Below, piece after piece: positions 1 through 8,150 of a stretch of DNA of 41,458 bases (the stretch's first letter is position 1; each line of letters begins with the position of its first letter). A program made the translations under genes and the position numbers. This stretch comes from Oleiagrimonas sp. (GTDB lineage Bacteria > Pseudomonadota > Gammaproteobacteria > Xanthomonadales > Rhodanobacteraceae). The stretch lies in assembly GCF_027858935.1 (NCBI RefSeq), contig NZ_JAQIBU010000046.1, positions 1 to 41,458 of the forward strand, in the 5' to 3' direction. The notes under the pieces are model-generated. The model did not search any database, was not told the origin of the DNA, and was given only the letters and a program-made list of their open reading frames with translations.

Positions 1-1
1 G

Positions 2-1339
2 CGCGAGCACGGCAGCGTGCTGACGCTGATGTTCAAGCACAGCTTCACCAACGGCATGACATGGAACGTGGACACGCGCGATGTCTGGCACACCGATTCG
101 GCGCGCGGTTACGACGTCATATCGATCAGGCCTGACCTGATGCACGTCGGGCGTCGCGCCCGCGGCCAGATCAACAAGCGCCGTTACGACTATCTGGACA
201 CCAACTTGCAGATGCCGTTCAAGCTGTTCGGTTTTGGCCACAAGATGGTCGTGGGCATGACCGAAGGACGCGTCGACAACACCTTCGATCGCCTGCAGTT
301 TTTCAATGCTCCCGCGACCGGTCCGACCTCGCTGGACATTGCCATCTACAACCCGGTCTACCACCAGGTGCCACCGCTCTGGCAGCTGCCGCTGGCCAAC
401 AGCCCGAAGTCACTGAATGACCGCAACACCCAGATCCACAGTTTCGGCGCCTATTTCGACGACATGATTACCTTCACACAGCAGTGGAAGGCGGCCGTCG
501 GCTTGCGCTACTCGAGGCTGAGCCAGACTTACGACGAGACCTTCCCTGAAGTGCCCGGCCTGACCGCTAACAGCAGCAAGACCAACACCAAGTTCCTGCC
601 GATGGCCGGCCTGGTCTACCAACCGGACCTGCATTGGAGCTATTACCTCAGCTACAGCACCTCGTTTGTCCCGCCACCGCCGCAGGCCATCAACGCGCAA
701 GGCGTGAATGACTTCATCCCGACGTCGGCCAAGCAGTTTGAAATCGGCACCAAGACCAACTGGTTCGACAACCGGCTACGCACGACCTTGGCGTTCTATC
801 AGATCAACGAAAAGGATACGCTGAGCCATTCGCATTGCGCGATCGGCACCTGCTATCAACAGGTCGGCAAGGCTCGATCGAAGGGCGCCGAACTGGAGGT
901 CAACGCACAACCCATGCCGAACTGGCAGATCACCGCCGGCTATTCGTACACGGACGCGCGCATCACCAGTTCGACCAACCCGGCGGAGATCAACACCCGC
1001 CTTCCCGACGTGCCGGTGAACAGCGAGCATCTGTGGTCGCGTTACGATTTCGAATCCAGTGTCCTGCAGGGCGTCGGATTCGGCGTGGGCATCATCCACA
1101 ACGGCCAGCGCGAGGGTGTCACTCCGAAAAAATTCAACGAGGTCATCCTCAAGCTGCCTGCCTATACTCGCGTGGATGCGGCGCTGTACTACGAAAAGGC
1201 GAGCTACAGCCTGACCTTCAAGGTGGAGAACATATTCGACACCACCTACTACCAGAGCGCGGGCTTCAACGGGGACATCAACCTGCTTCCGGGCAACCCC
1301 CGCTTGATCACGCTCTCGGCGCGGTTCTTCTTCGAATGA
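2..1339 (+). CDS. TonB-dependent outer-membrane receptor, C-terminal part (5' truncated by window edge)
   Basis: The reading frame is open to the left edge, so the plug domain and signal peptide lie outside the window. About 445 residues of a beta-barrel remain, with alternating aromatic strands. The last ~60 residues have the closing-strand pattern of siderophore-type TonB receptors: LPAYTRVDAALYY, then VENIFDTTYYQSAGF, PGNPRLITLSARFFF. Proteins of this family import scarce ligands (iron chelates, cobalamin, other cofactors) across the outer membrane using TonB energy. The ligand cannot be read from the barrel. The stop overlaps the next start (ATGA), so it is probably co-translated with the PstS-like gene. 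A plain F at the C-terminus is usual for outer-membrane barrels; here a Glu follows FFF. Family assignment is firm; the siderophore subtype is inferred from the C-terminal pattern. Confidence 0.9.
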   Translation, partial: REHGSVLTLMFKHSFTNGMTWNVDTRDVWHTDSARGYDVISIRPDLMHVGRRARGQINKRRYDYLDTNLQMPFKLFGFGHKMVVGMTEGRVDNTFDRLQFFNAPATGPTSLDIAIYNPVYHQVPPLWQLPLANSPKSLNDRNTQIHSFGAYFDDMITFTQQWKAAVGLRYSRLSQTYDETFPEVPGLTANSSKTNTKFLPMAGLVYQPDLHWSYYLSYSTSFVPPPPQAINAQGVNDFIPTSAKQFEIGTKTNWFDNRLRTTLAFYQINEKDTLSHSHCAIGTCYQQVGKARSKGAELEVNAQPMPNWQITAGYSYTDARITSSTNPAEINTRLPDVPVNSEHLWSRYDFESSVLQGVGFGVGIIHNGQREGVTPKKFNEVILKLPAYTRVDAALYYEKASYSLTFKVENIFDTTYYQSAGFNGDINLLPGNPRLITLSARFFFE

Positions 1340-2538
1340 TGACGTACCTCGCATCCAGGCGACCTGCCCGCGCGCGGGCAGGTCGGTCCCTCGCGCTTCT
1401 CGCCGCGCTTTTGGTCTCGGCAGGAGGGTTTATTCCATGGGCCTGGTCGGCTCCGCCGCCCACCGTCCTGTGGCAGTTGCCCGTCGCACACCGTCATCCA
1501 GCGCAAACGCCGGCGCAGAAACTCAGCGGTAAGCAGGAGGGGCGGGACCTGCCCACGCCGGACATCCTGCAACCGACGCTGGATCCGAGGTTGACGGTCT
1601 ACCAGCCCCGCTACAGCGAGGCGCTGTCGGGCACGATCCGCATCGAGTCCTCTGACATCCTGCCCCGGTTGGTGCACTCGTGGATTCGAGCGTTCGCGCG
1701 TTTTTACCCGCACGTGCGGATCCAGTTCGGTCCACCGTACGAAGGTAGCCACGCCGCCCAGGACCTGATCGCGGGGAAGATCACCATCGCCATGGTTTCG
1801 CGCGAGCTCAAGCCCACCGATGTCAGCCAGTTCACCGCGCGCTATGGCTATGCGCCGACCAGCGTCCCGGTTTCGGGTGGCTCCTACCGTCAGTTCGGTT
1901 TTCTCGACGCGGTGACGGTGATCGTGAACCAGGCCAATCCCGTCAAGCAGTTGAGCAAACGCCAGCTTGACGCGATTTTTTCCTCGTCTCACCTGCGCGG
2001 CGATGTTCCGGTACGGCGATGGGGCCAACTCGGCGCCACCGGGGCCTGGAAGGACCGGCCCGTGCATGTCTATGCGATCAAGCCCTGGAATGGTTTCGAG
2101 GAGTTCTTTCGCCAGCGGGTGCTGGACGCCAGGGGCAAGCGTGGCCACTGGCGCCATGATATTCATCTAGCGCCGACGGTATTCCCGATCGCCGGCCAGG
2201 TCGCCGCCGATCCGGACGCCATCGCCTACACTGGGCTGGCTTTCGTCGATGCCCCGGTCAAGGTGATCGCCGTCGGCAACGGCGATACGGCCGTGTCCCC
2301 GACCTACGCTAACGTGGCGTCGGCGCGCTATCCGTTGAGCCGCCTGATCTACGCCAACGTCAACCGCAAGCCGGGCAGGCCGCTGCCGACTGACGTGGCC
2401 GAATTCCTGCGTTTCATCCTCAGCCGCCAGGGCCAGGCCGCGGTGCGCCATGAAGGCATCTTCCTGCCGCTGCGCGCCGGACAGGTGCAGGCAGCGAGAC
2501 AGGTCGAGGGTCCGCCGGACAGGAGTAAGTCCTCATGA
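1336..2538 (+). CDS. PstS-like periplasmic substrate-binding protein (single domain)
   Basis: The product is 400 residues. The start ATG at 1336 overlaps the receptor stop. An N-terminal signal peptide (basic stretch to about residue 19, then a hydrophobic core ending near WAWSA) is followed by a spacer and a PBP-like domain from about residue 100. Hallmarks are SGTIRIESSDILPRLVHSW, the region around IAMVSRELKP, then VTVIVNQANPVKQLSKRQLD and WGQLGATGAWKDRPVHVYAI. These match PstS/phosphate-type binding proteins of the COG0226 class. Members bind phosphate or other oxyanions in the periplasm or at the cell surface. No pstC, pstA or pstB lies nearby, so it probably does not feed a standard Pst transporter encoded here. 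The next gene starts within its stop codon. Fold is confident; ligand unknown. Confidence 0.85.
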   Translation: MMTYLASRRPARARAGRSLALLAALLVSAGGFIPWAWSAPPPTVLWQLPVAHRHPAQTPAQKLSGKQEGRDLPTPDILQPTLDPRLTVYQPRYSEALSGTIRIESSDILPRLVHSWIRAFARFYPHVRIQFGPPYEGSHAAQDLIAGKITIAMVSRELKPTDVSQFTARYGYAPTSVPVSGGSYRQFGFLDAVTVIVNQANPVKQLSKRQLDAIFSSSHLRGDVPVRRWGQLGATGAWKDRPVHVYAIKPWNGFEEFFRQRVLDARGKRGHWRHDIHLAPTVFPIAGQVAADPDAIAYTGLAFVDAPVKVIAVGNGDTAVSPTYANVASARYPLSRLIYANVNRKPGRPLPTDVAEFLRFILSRQGQAAVRHEGIFLPLRAGQVQAARQVEGPPDRSKSS

Positions 2539-3590
2539 TGCTCGCGAAGCTTGCACCGGGCTGCTGGCGGCGGATGTCGCGCGTGCTCGTGGTCCTCGCC
2601 GGACTCATGCTGGTGGCGCCGGTCATGGCCGACCCGTCGTTCCCATTCCACATGCTGCGCACGCTGACTGTTCCGGGCAACGGTCCCGCGCAGGCGGTGG
2701 CCTTTCTGCCCGGCGGGAACGTCGCATTCGTGGCCGCTGGCCATGAGGTATCGGCGTATGCCTCGGACAATCCAAGCCCTGAGGCATCCCAGGTCGTCGC
2801 GGGTACCGTCACCGGTTTAGCGGTTGCGCCGGGCGGCAGGTTCCTCTACGCCGTGACCCGGGCCCCCGCGAAAGTCCTGGTCATGGACCCGAGCACGCTC
2901 AAAGTCATCCATCGCCGTGCCCTGCATGGTGGTTCGCCCGATGCCGTCTTTGAGGATGCGGCCACGCATGCCCTGTATGTCGTCGACGGCGCCGCGCGCG
3001 AGATCATGCGCATATCGCCGAGCACGCTCGAGATCGAATCCAGGGTCCGTTTGCCGCGCACACTCGGGCAGGTCGTGCCCAACGCGCGCGGGCGCCTGTA
3101 TGCAGTAGCGCCCGGACATGGCGGCGTCTATGCCATCGATGCACGCACCATGCGGCGACTCCCCAGCTACGCCACGCCGCACTGCACGCCCAGCGGCGCG
3201 CTGGCACTGGACACAGTGGGTCGCCGGTTGTTCGTCGGCTGCCGCTCCGGCACGGTGGCGATCCTGGACACCGACATGGGCTTCGTGTTCCGGCGCATCC
3301 AGGCGGGTTCCGCGCCAGGCACGCGCGCGGTGTTCGCCTTCCACCCCGCGTCCGGTTCGGGCTGGAAGGGCGGAATGTTCATGGTCGCGGCACGCCATCT
3401 CCAGGCGGTGAGAATGAACGCATTCGTGCGCTATGCCTACGGCGGGATGATGGCTCTGCCGGGCGTTGCGCGCTCCATCGCACTGTCGCCCGCCGACGGG
3501 CAGATATGGGTCGGCGTCGCCGCATCTGCCGCGCCGGATGCCGGTCCGGCACGCGTAGTGGTGTTTGGCAGCAACGGAGGTCGTCCATGA
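2535..3590 (+). CDS. YncE-like secreted beta-propeller protein
   Basis: The product is 351 residues. Its ATG overlaps the preceding stop. A signal peptide spans roughly residues 1-33 (hydrophobic VLVVLAGLMLVAPVMA, cleavage before DPS). The mature part shows repeated short blade signatures such as GTVTGLAVAPGGRFLYAV, VLVMDPSTLKVIHR, AIDARTMRRLPSY and VAILDTDMGFVFRRI, the pattern of YncE/YVTN-type seven-bladed propellers. Such proteins are periplasmic or surface-exposed. In E. coli yncE lies next to the TonB receptor gene yncD (pqqU, pyrroloquinoline quinone uptake), so co-occurrence with a TonB receptor has precedent. No enzymatic motif is visible. It may act as a binding or scaffolding partner of the receptor, which is inference. 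The stop overlaps the next start. Confidence 0.8.
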   Translation: MMLAKLAPGCWRRMSRVLVVLAGLMLVAPVMADPSFPFHMLRTLTVPGNGPAQAVAFLPGGNVAFVAAGHEVSAYASDNPSPEASQVVAGTVTGLAVAPGGRFLYAVTRAPAKVLVMDPSTLKVIHRRALHGGSPDAVFEDAATHALYVVDGAAREIMRISPSTLEIESRVRLPRTLGQVVPNARGRLYAVAPGHGGVYAIDARTMRRLPSYATPHCTPSGALALDTVGRRLFVGCRSGTVAILDTDMGFVFRRIQAGSAPGTRAVFAFHPASGSGWKGGMFMVAARHLQAVRMNAFVRYAYGGMMALPGVARSIALSPADGQIWVGVAASAAPDAGPARVVVFGSNGGRP

Positions 3591-5104
3591 AGCGCAGTGG
3601 ATTGTGGGTCCTCATCCTTGGGCTTGCGGGCGTGTGGACTTGCGCCGCCGCGCATGCCCCGGCTCGCATGTTGCCGCGCTCGGCCCTACACGGCATGAAG
3701 GTGACCCTGGTCGAGGGAAGCGCTGCGCGTGAAAAGGGCAGCGACGATGCTCTGGTCGCGCGGCACCTCGAGTCGATGGGATTTCGCGTCAAGCAGGTGC
3801 CGGATACCGCGCCGGTATCCGTGGCGGCGGGCAGCAACCTGGTGGTGATTTCGTCCACCGCGGATGTGTCCGTGCTGGGCGACAAGTACAGCCACCTTGG
3901 GGTCCCCGTGTTCACCTGGAATACCTGGGACTATCCGCACCTGGGACTGACCGGACCGGTCCTGCACAACGACTTCGAGATCATCGATCCGGTGCAGCAT
4001 TATGCGCAGAGTTTCGCCATCCTGTATGCCTATGGCGCCAACCTGACGTCGTCGATCAGCCGGGCGGTAGGACTAAAGCCTCAGCTGTTCGGTACCCTTT
4101 ACCTGGAGCCCGGCAGCGCAGGGTGGGGGCGGCCCGGGCCCGGCGGGACGGTGATCGCCGATTACGACGGCACGCCGCACAAGGCCGCGATCTTTACTTA
4201 TGAACGCGACTCCACCTTGGCCAACGGCAAGCCGGCGCCCGCGCGGCGCGTGGCCTTCTACCTGCGCAGCGACAATTTCCATTTGCTGACCTCGACCTCC
4301 GGTCCGCCCAGCCACGATACGCACATGCGCCAGTGGGCGATCGGGCTGAAGCTATTCGACGCCTCGATTCGCTGGGCAGTTTCGCCACCGGCCCGGCCGA
4401 CGGGCGTGACCCCGGGCTCGATCGAGGCCGCGCTTCGCCGTCAGGCAGCCGCACACAAGACGATCGTGTTCGTCGAGCGCGTACACGGCGGCGAGGGCCG
4501 GCCTTCGGATGAACACATGGTCGCGCACCTGCGCAGCCTTGGCTTCAACGTGCGCGTCACCGACCAGACCGAGCCGCAATCGGTTGCGCATGGCGCCGGA
4601 CTGGTGATGATTTCGTCCACCTGCTCGAAGTACAAACTGGCCAACAAGTACGCCAATATCGACGTGCCGGTGCTCTCGTTGGAGGGCCTGCTTTCCGACG
4701 CGCTGCACTTCAGCGGGCGCAACCGCTACATCGACTACGGTGAACACGGCGAGGAGAAGGAAAGCGACGATCCCCCCGAAAGCTGGCTGAACATTGTCGG
4801 CGCCTGGAGCCCAATGGCCGCCGGCCTGGCAGACGGTCCGGTTCGCTTCACCCGCCATTCGGGCGTGCTGAAATGGGCCACGCCGTTCCCGGATGCGCAG
4901 GTCATCGCGACCATGACCGGCGAGCCCTGGGAGGCGGCGATCTTCGGTTATCCCAAGGGGTCGCTGATGGCCGACGGTTTCATTGCCCCGGCACGACGCG
5001 CGTTGCTGCCCATGGACAATCCAACCTATAACGACCTCACGCCGCAGGGCAAGGCGCTTTTCGATGCAGTGGTGTTATGGACGCTGGGCGGCTCGGCCAG
5101 GTAG
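3587..5104 (+). CDS. Secreted protein with two tandem copies of a domain of unknown function (ThuA/amidotransferase-like fold suspected)
   Basis: The product is 505 residues. The ATG at 3587 sits in the preceding stop (ATGA), with GGAGG eight bases upstream, which favours it over an upstream in-frame start. A signal peptide covers about residues 1-23. Two homologous halves follow, about 38-262 and 290-500. Repeat 1 has KVTLVEG, then LESMGFRVKQV, NLVVISSTADVSVLGDKYS and VPVFTWNTW. Repeat 2 has KTIVFVER, LRSLGFNVRV, LVMISSTCSKYKLANKYAN and VPVLSLEGL. Each ends with an APARRxxxx segment and a LFDAxxxW helix. The same domain, as remembered from the literature, occurs in extracellular multidomain bacterial proteins. 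A Rossmann-like, ThuA/glutamine-amidotransferase-like fold is plausible, but no catalytic Cys-His pair is obvious. Function unknown; context places it with a TonB receptor and PstS-like binders. Confidence 0.7.
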   Translation: MKRSGLWVLILGLAGVWTCAAAHAPARMLPRSALHGMKVTLVEGSAAREKGSDDALVARHLESMGFRVKQVPDTAPVSVAAGSNLVVISSTADVSVLGDKYSHLGVPVFTWNTWDYPHLGLTGPVLHNDFEIIDPVQHYAQSFAILYAYGANLTSSISRAVGLKPQLFGTLYLEPGSAGWGRPGPGGTVIADYDGTPHKAAIFTYERDSTLANGKPAPARRVAFYLRSDNFHLLTSTSGPPSHDTHMRQWAIGLKLFDASIRWAVSPPARPTGVTPGSIEAALRRQAAAHKTIVFVERVHGGEGRPSDEHMVAHLRSLGFNVRVTDQTEPQSVAHGAGLVMISSTCSKYKLANKYANIDVPVLSLEGLLSDALHFSGRNRYIDYGEHGEEKESDDPPESWLNIVGAWSPMAAGLADGPVRFTRHSGVLKWATPFPDAQVIATMTGEPWEAAIFGYPKGSLMADGFIAPARRALLPMDNPTYNDLTPQGKALFDAVVLWTLGGSAR

Positions 5105-5120
5105 CCGGGTCGCTCCTCCC

Positions 5121-7127
5121 GTGAAGCGCGCAGCGTTGAGCCATCGGCTGGCCCTACTTGCCATGTTCGGCTGCGGCCTGGCGACGCCTGTCGCGGCACG
5201 ACCACATCCGTCGGCGTTGCGCTGCATGGGTGCCTCGACCATGCAGCATCTGGTCGCGGCATGGATGCAGGCTGCCCAGGCAGGATGGCCAGCCAACCAC
5301 AGCAAGGTTCTGGGTGGATCGCGCTTTTCCGCCACGGGCGTACAAGCGGCGCTGCGCGGAAAGGTCAATTGCGTGACCTTCGCGCGCGAGCCGTTCCCAG
5401 CCGAGGTGCGCGGATATCAGCATCGCTTCGGCGCCGCACCGATCCTCATCCCGGTGGCTCAGGGCAGCGAAAGGACCCCGCACGGCACGTTCGCCCTGGC
5501 GGTGTTTGTGAACCGGTCCAACCCCCTGCGGCGTCTCACGATGCGGCAGTTGCGCCGGGTACTCGGTGCCGATCCCGTCTCTGGGTCGGCAGTGCGCACC
5601 TGGGGCGAGCTGGGTGGCAGTGGTGCGTGGCGTCAACGTCCTGTGCACGTCTATGGCATGCAGCCGATGCGCGCCACGGGCAACCCGCCGGGAATTGTGA
5701 ATTTCCTGCAGATCAGGGTTTTACGCGGATGGCCTTGGCGCAAGGACCTGCGGGTGCGCACCGATACCCCCCGTGCAAGCGCGCTGACCCGGATCGTACG
5801 CGCGGTGGGGTCTGACCCGGATGGCATCGGCTACAGCGGCATCGGTTATGCCGATCCGAGCGTGGCAAAGCTGGCGATCGCCAAGCACGCGGACGGGCCA
5901 TATTTTCTGCCCGCCCCAGGCAACGTGAAAACCGCGCGTTATCCGCTGGCGCGTCTCATCTACCTCGGTTTCACGCCAGACATCGATGGCCAAGCCAAGC
6001 GAGCCGCCTGTCGCTTGGTGTCGTTGGCCCTGGGTCCCACCGGCCGCAGGCTGGATGCGAGCGATGCCATGCGCTTTCTGCCGCTCACTGCCACCCAGAC
6101 CCGGGTATCCAGGGGGCTGGCGCACCGCACCCTGGGTTGTGCACTGCATGTGCCGCCCGCCGGTCCCGCAGTCCGGCGGCCGCCGGGTACGACGAACTTG
6201 GACGCGTCCACCCTGACGATCATCGGCTACAACGACATGGCCGGCATGGTCCGGCTCTGGAATCGCGCCTTCGCGCGGCATCATGCTGGCGTGCGCTTCA
6301 TCGTCCGGCTGCAAGGCACGCGGACTGCGCCCGGGGCACTGGCCGACGGGACCAGCCAGCTGGCGCCGATGGGCGCGCCGTTCTCCGCGCGCGAGCGGCG
6401 CGCATACCTTGCTCAGCAGCCGTCCGGACCGGTGGGCTTGCGAGTTGCACATGCCAGCAACGACCCGCGTGCGCGATCCTCCCCGATCGCCCTGTACGTG
6501 CATCCCGGCAATCCACTGCGACAGGTGACCCTGGACCAGCTCAGGCGGGTGTTCACCCGCGCCTCGGCGTCGAAAGGCCGCACCTGGTCCATGCTGGGCC
6601 TGGATGGACACTGGGCCACGCGCACGATCGACGTGTGCGGGCTGGCGCCGAACACCGCGCTGGGCCGCTACATGATCCGCCGTCTGCTGCATGGCGGCCG
6701 CTTCGCGCATGGCTACCTGGCGTTTTCCGAATCCGCCGGAGCCGTGCGCCAGGCGGCCACGGATCGCGACGCGCTGTGTTTCGGCGACCTCAACGACACG
6801 CGGACCACGGCAAGACGCCTTGCCATCGTCGCGGGGCCGGGCCGCACGGTCTACACCGGGACCCGCGCGCAGATTCGCTCTGGGGACTATCCGCTGGATC
6901 GCTTCCTGTATCTCTATGTTCGCAATGACGTGGCGGCCAGTCCCCGGGGCGGCCTGGTCTGCGCCTACCTGGATATGGTGCTCTCGGCCCGTGGGCAAGC
7001 GCTGCTGGCGACCGCTCCGCCCGGTTACATCCCCCTGGATCGACGCGAGTTGCGCCATCAGCGCACCCGGCTGCGTGGCCTCGGTTGCACCCGGATTCAC
7101 GGAATGGTGTCCCCAACGGGTCGTTGA
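5121..7127 (+). CDS. Secreted protein with two fused PstS-like binding domains
   Basis: The product is 668 residues from the GTG at 5121, chosen because a signal peptide follows directly (KRAALSHRLALLAMFGCGLATPVAARP). No good Shine-Dalgarno is visible, and an ATG at 5064 inside the previous gene is an alternative. Domain 1 spans about residues 32-330 (FALAVFVNRSNPLRRLTMRQ; WGELGGSGAWRQRPVHVYGM; YPLARLIYLGF). Domain 2 spans about 360-650 (TLTIIGYNDMAGMVRLWNRA; IALYVHPGNPLRQVTLDQLR; WSMLGLDGHWATRTIDVCGL; YPLDRFLYLYV). Each is a whole PBP-like domain of PstS type. Domain 2 is more diverged in the usual anion-contacting stretches. Cysteines are unusually frequent (several in each half), which could form disulfides in the periplasm. 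A protein with two fused binding domains and no permease is unusual. It is likely the last gene of the operon. Confidence 0.75.
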   Translation: MKRAALSHRLALLAMFGCGLATPVAARPHPSALRCMGASTMQHLVAAWMQAAQAGWPANHSKVLGGSRFSATGVQAALRGKVNCVTFAREPFPAEVRGYQHRFGAAPILIPVAQGSERTPHGTFALAVFVNRSNPLRRLTMRQLRRVLGADPVSGSAVRTWGELGGSGAWRQRPVHVYGMQPMRATGNPPGIVNFLQIRVLRGWPWRKDLRVRTDTPRASALTRIVRAVGSDPDGIGYSGIGYADPSVAKLAIAKHADGPYFLPAPGNVKTARYPLARLIYLGFTPDIDGQAKRAACRLVSLALGPTGRRLDASDAMRFLPLTATQTRVSRGLAHRTLGCALHVPPAGPAVRRPPGTTNLDASTLTIIGYNDMAGMVRLWNRAFARHHAGVRFIVRLQGTRTAPGALADGTSQLAPMGAPFSARERRAYLAQQPSGPVGLRVAHASNDPRARSSPIALYVHPGNPLRQVTLDQLRRVFTRASASKGRTWSMLGLDGHWATRTIDVCGLAPNTALGRYMIRRLLHGGRFAHGYLAFSESAGAVRQAATDRDALCFGDLNDTRTTARRLAIVAGPGRTVYTGTRAQIRSGDYPLDRFLYLYVRNDVAASPRGGLVCAYLDMVLSARGQALLATAPPGYIPLDRRELRHQRTRLRGLGCTRIHGMVSPTGR

Positions 7128-7208
7128 CACACGGCGTGGAAGCATGACGGCGGCTTATGCCCGGCAGCGGCAATACCTAAGGAATGTCTGATCAAACGGC
7201 CGAAGTGT

Positions 7209-7589
7209 CTACGGTACCGAGGCAAGTCCAAAGCGTGGTGGTTTAAGTCCGCGATAGCGCTGCGCCAGAGGTGCCAACTGCGGATCCAAGGACGCGAAGG
7301 CATAAAATGCGTCGAGATCCACATCCAGACCCAGAATGTGTCGCAGTACGGTGGTTGCGTAGGCACGTGCGCGGGGTTGTTCACTGGCTGCACCTTGCAG
7401 GCTCACAATCAAGTGGGGTTTGGCGGGACTGCCGCGCTGAGAAACTTCGGCCAGCAACGCCGTCTTGCCCATGGCGAAGCAGCGGCGATAGGTCACGCCG
7501 TCCCAGGTGTCGATCCGATTGCCTGCTTGACGGGGTAGCGCCCAGACAGTCAGATCCAGGCGGAAAGGCGCACGCGTCTCAAGCTTCAT
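7209..7589 (-). pseudogene. Truncated AlkA-type 3-methyladenine DNA glycosylase (N-terminal fragment)
   Basis: The 126-residue frame starts at the ATG at 7589, overlapping the DUF488 stop by 11 bases. The sequence KLETRAPFRLDLTVWALPR, then RIDTWDGVTYRR and ILGLDVDLDAFYAFA with APLAQRYRGLKPPRF, matches the N-terminal half of AlkA-like glycosylases. After PPRF the homology stops: six unrelated residues and a stop follow, and the helix-hairpin-helix/catalytic Asp half is absent. Intact family members are around 280-310 residues. I read this as a gene cut by a deletion or insertion, with the break near 7225. A remaining role is unlikely because the catalytic domain is gone. The break abuts the end of the PstS/TonB operon. 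Confidence 0.75.
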
Positions 7590-7944
7590 GTTGATGTCGG
7601 TGCAGGAAGGACCGCAACGCCACGGCGTTGTTGTGTACCTCGTCCCTGGCGGCATACAACAAGGTGATGTGCTGGTGAAGGACGAGTTGCGCGCGCAACT
7701 CGCCGACCGCTTCAGGCGCTGCATCGAGCTCAGCAAAATAGCGTTTTTGAAACGCCTCCCATTGGGCTGGATCGTGATCGAACCAGTGACGCAGGGCATC
7801 GCTCGGCGCCACGTTTTTCAACCACAGATGGACTGCAGCTTCATCTTTGCTCAGACCACGCGGCCACAATCGATCCACCAGGATGCGCATGCCGTCTGCC
7901 TGAGCCGCCTTTGTGTAAATCCGCTTGAGCGTGATGTTGGACAC
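7579..7944 (-). CDS. DUF488 family protein
   Basis: The product is 121 residues from the GTG at 7944, chosen because an AAGGG lies about 9 bases upstream and because family members begin just before the conserved IxLKRxY. The open frame extends further upstream but has no family resemblance there. The diagnostic segment ILVDRLWPRGLSK is followed by a Trp/Asp-rich stretch (DALRHWFDHDPAQWEAF) and LLYAARDEVHNNAVAL near the end. This is the YeaO-like DUF488 family, small soluble proteins of unknown biochemical function. It is translationally linked to the alkA fragment downstream. Family membership is clear; role unknown. Confidence 0.88.
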   Translation of the reverse strand: MSNITLKRIYTKAAQADGMRILVDRLWPRGLSKDEAAVHLWLKNVAPSDALRHWFDHDPAQWEAFQKRYFAELDAAPEAVGELRAQLVLHQHITLLYAARDEVHNNAVALRSFLHRHQHEA

Positions 7945-8150
7945 GACTGCTTTACCCTTCCCGTTGCTCTGACGGGCTGCTGTAAGGTCACGCTTCGCAG
8001 ACTCCGCCTCGGATCCTATGTACCGCATCGGGGGGTCTACCTCGTTCACTCGAGTTTTTCCAGGAAGCCCCACCTGGGGGAAGAAAAATGTCATGAAACA
8101 ACGACGTCACGTGTTTTGATGACGTCCACAAGCGGTTTCGAGCATCAATG

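Noticed and set aside
8070-8092. Short hairpin CCCCA-CC-TGGGG between DUF488 and SirB genes
   Set aside because: Two-base loop and no U-run; not a credible terminator.
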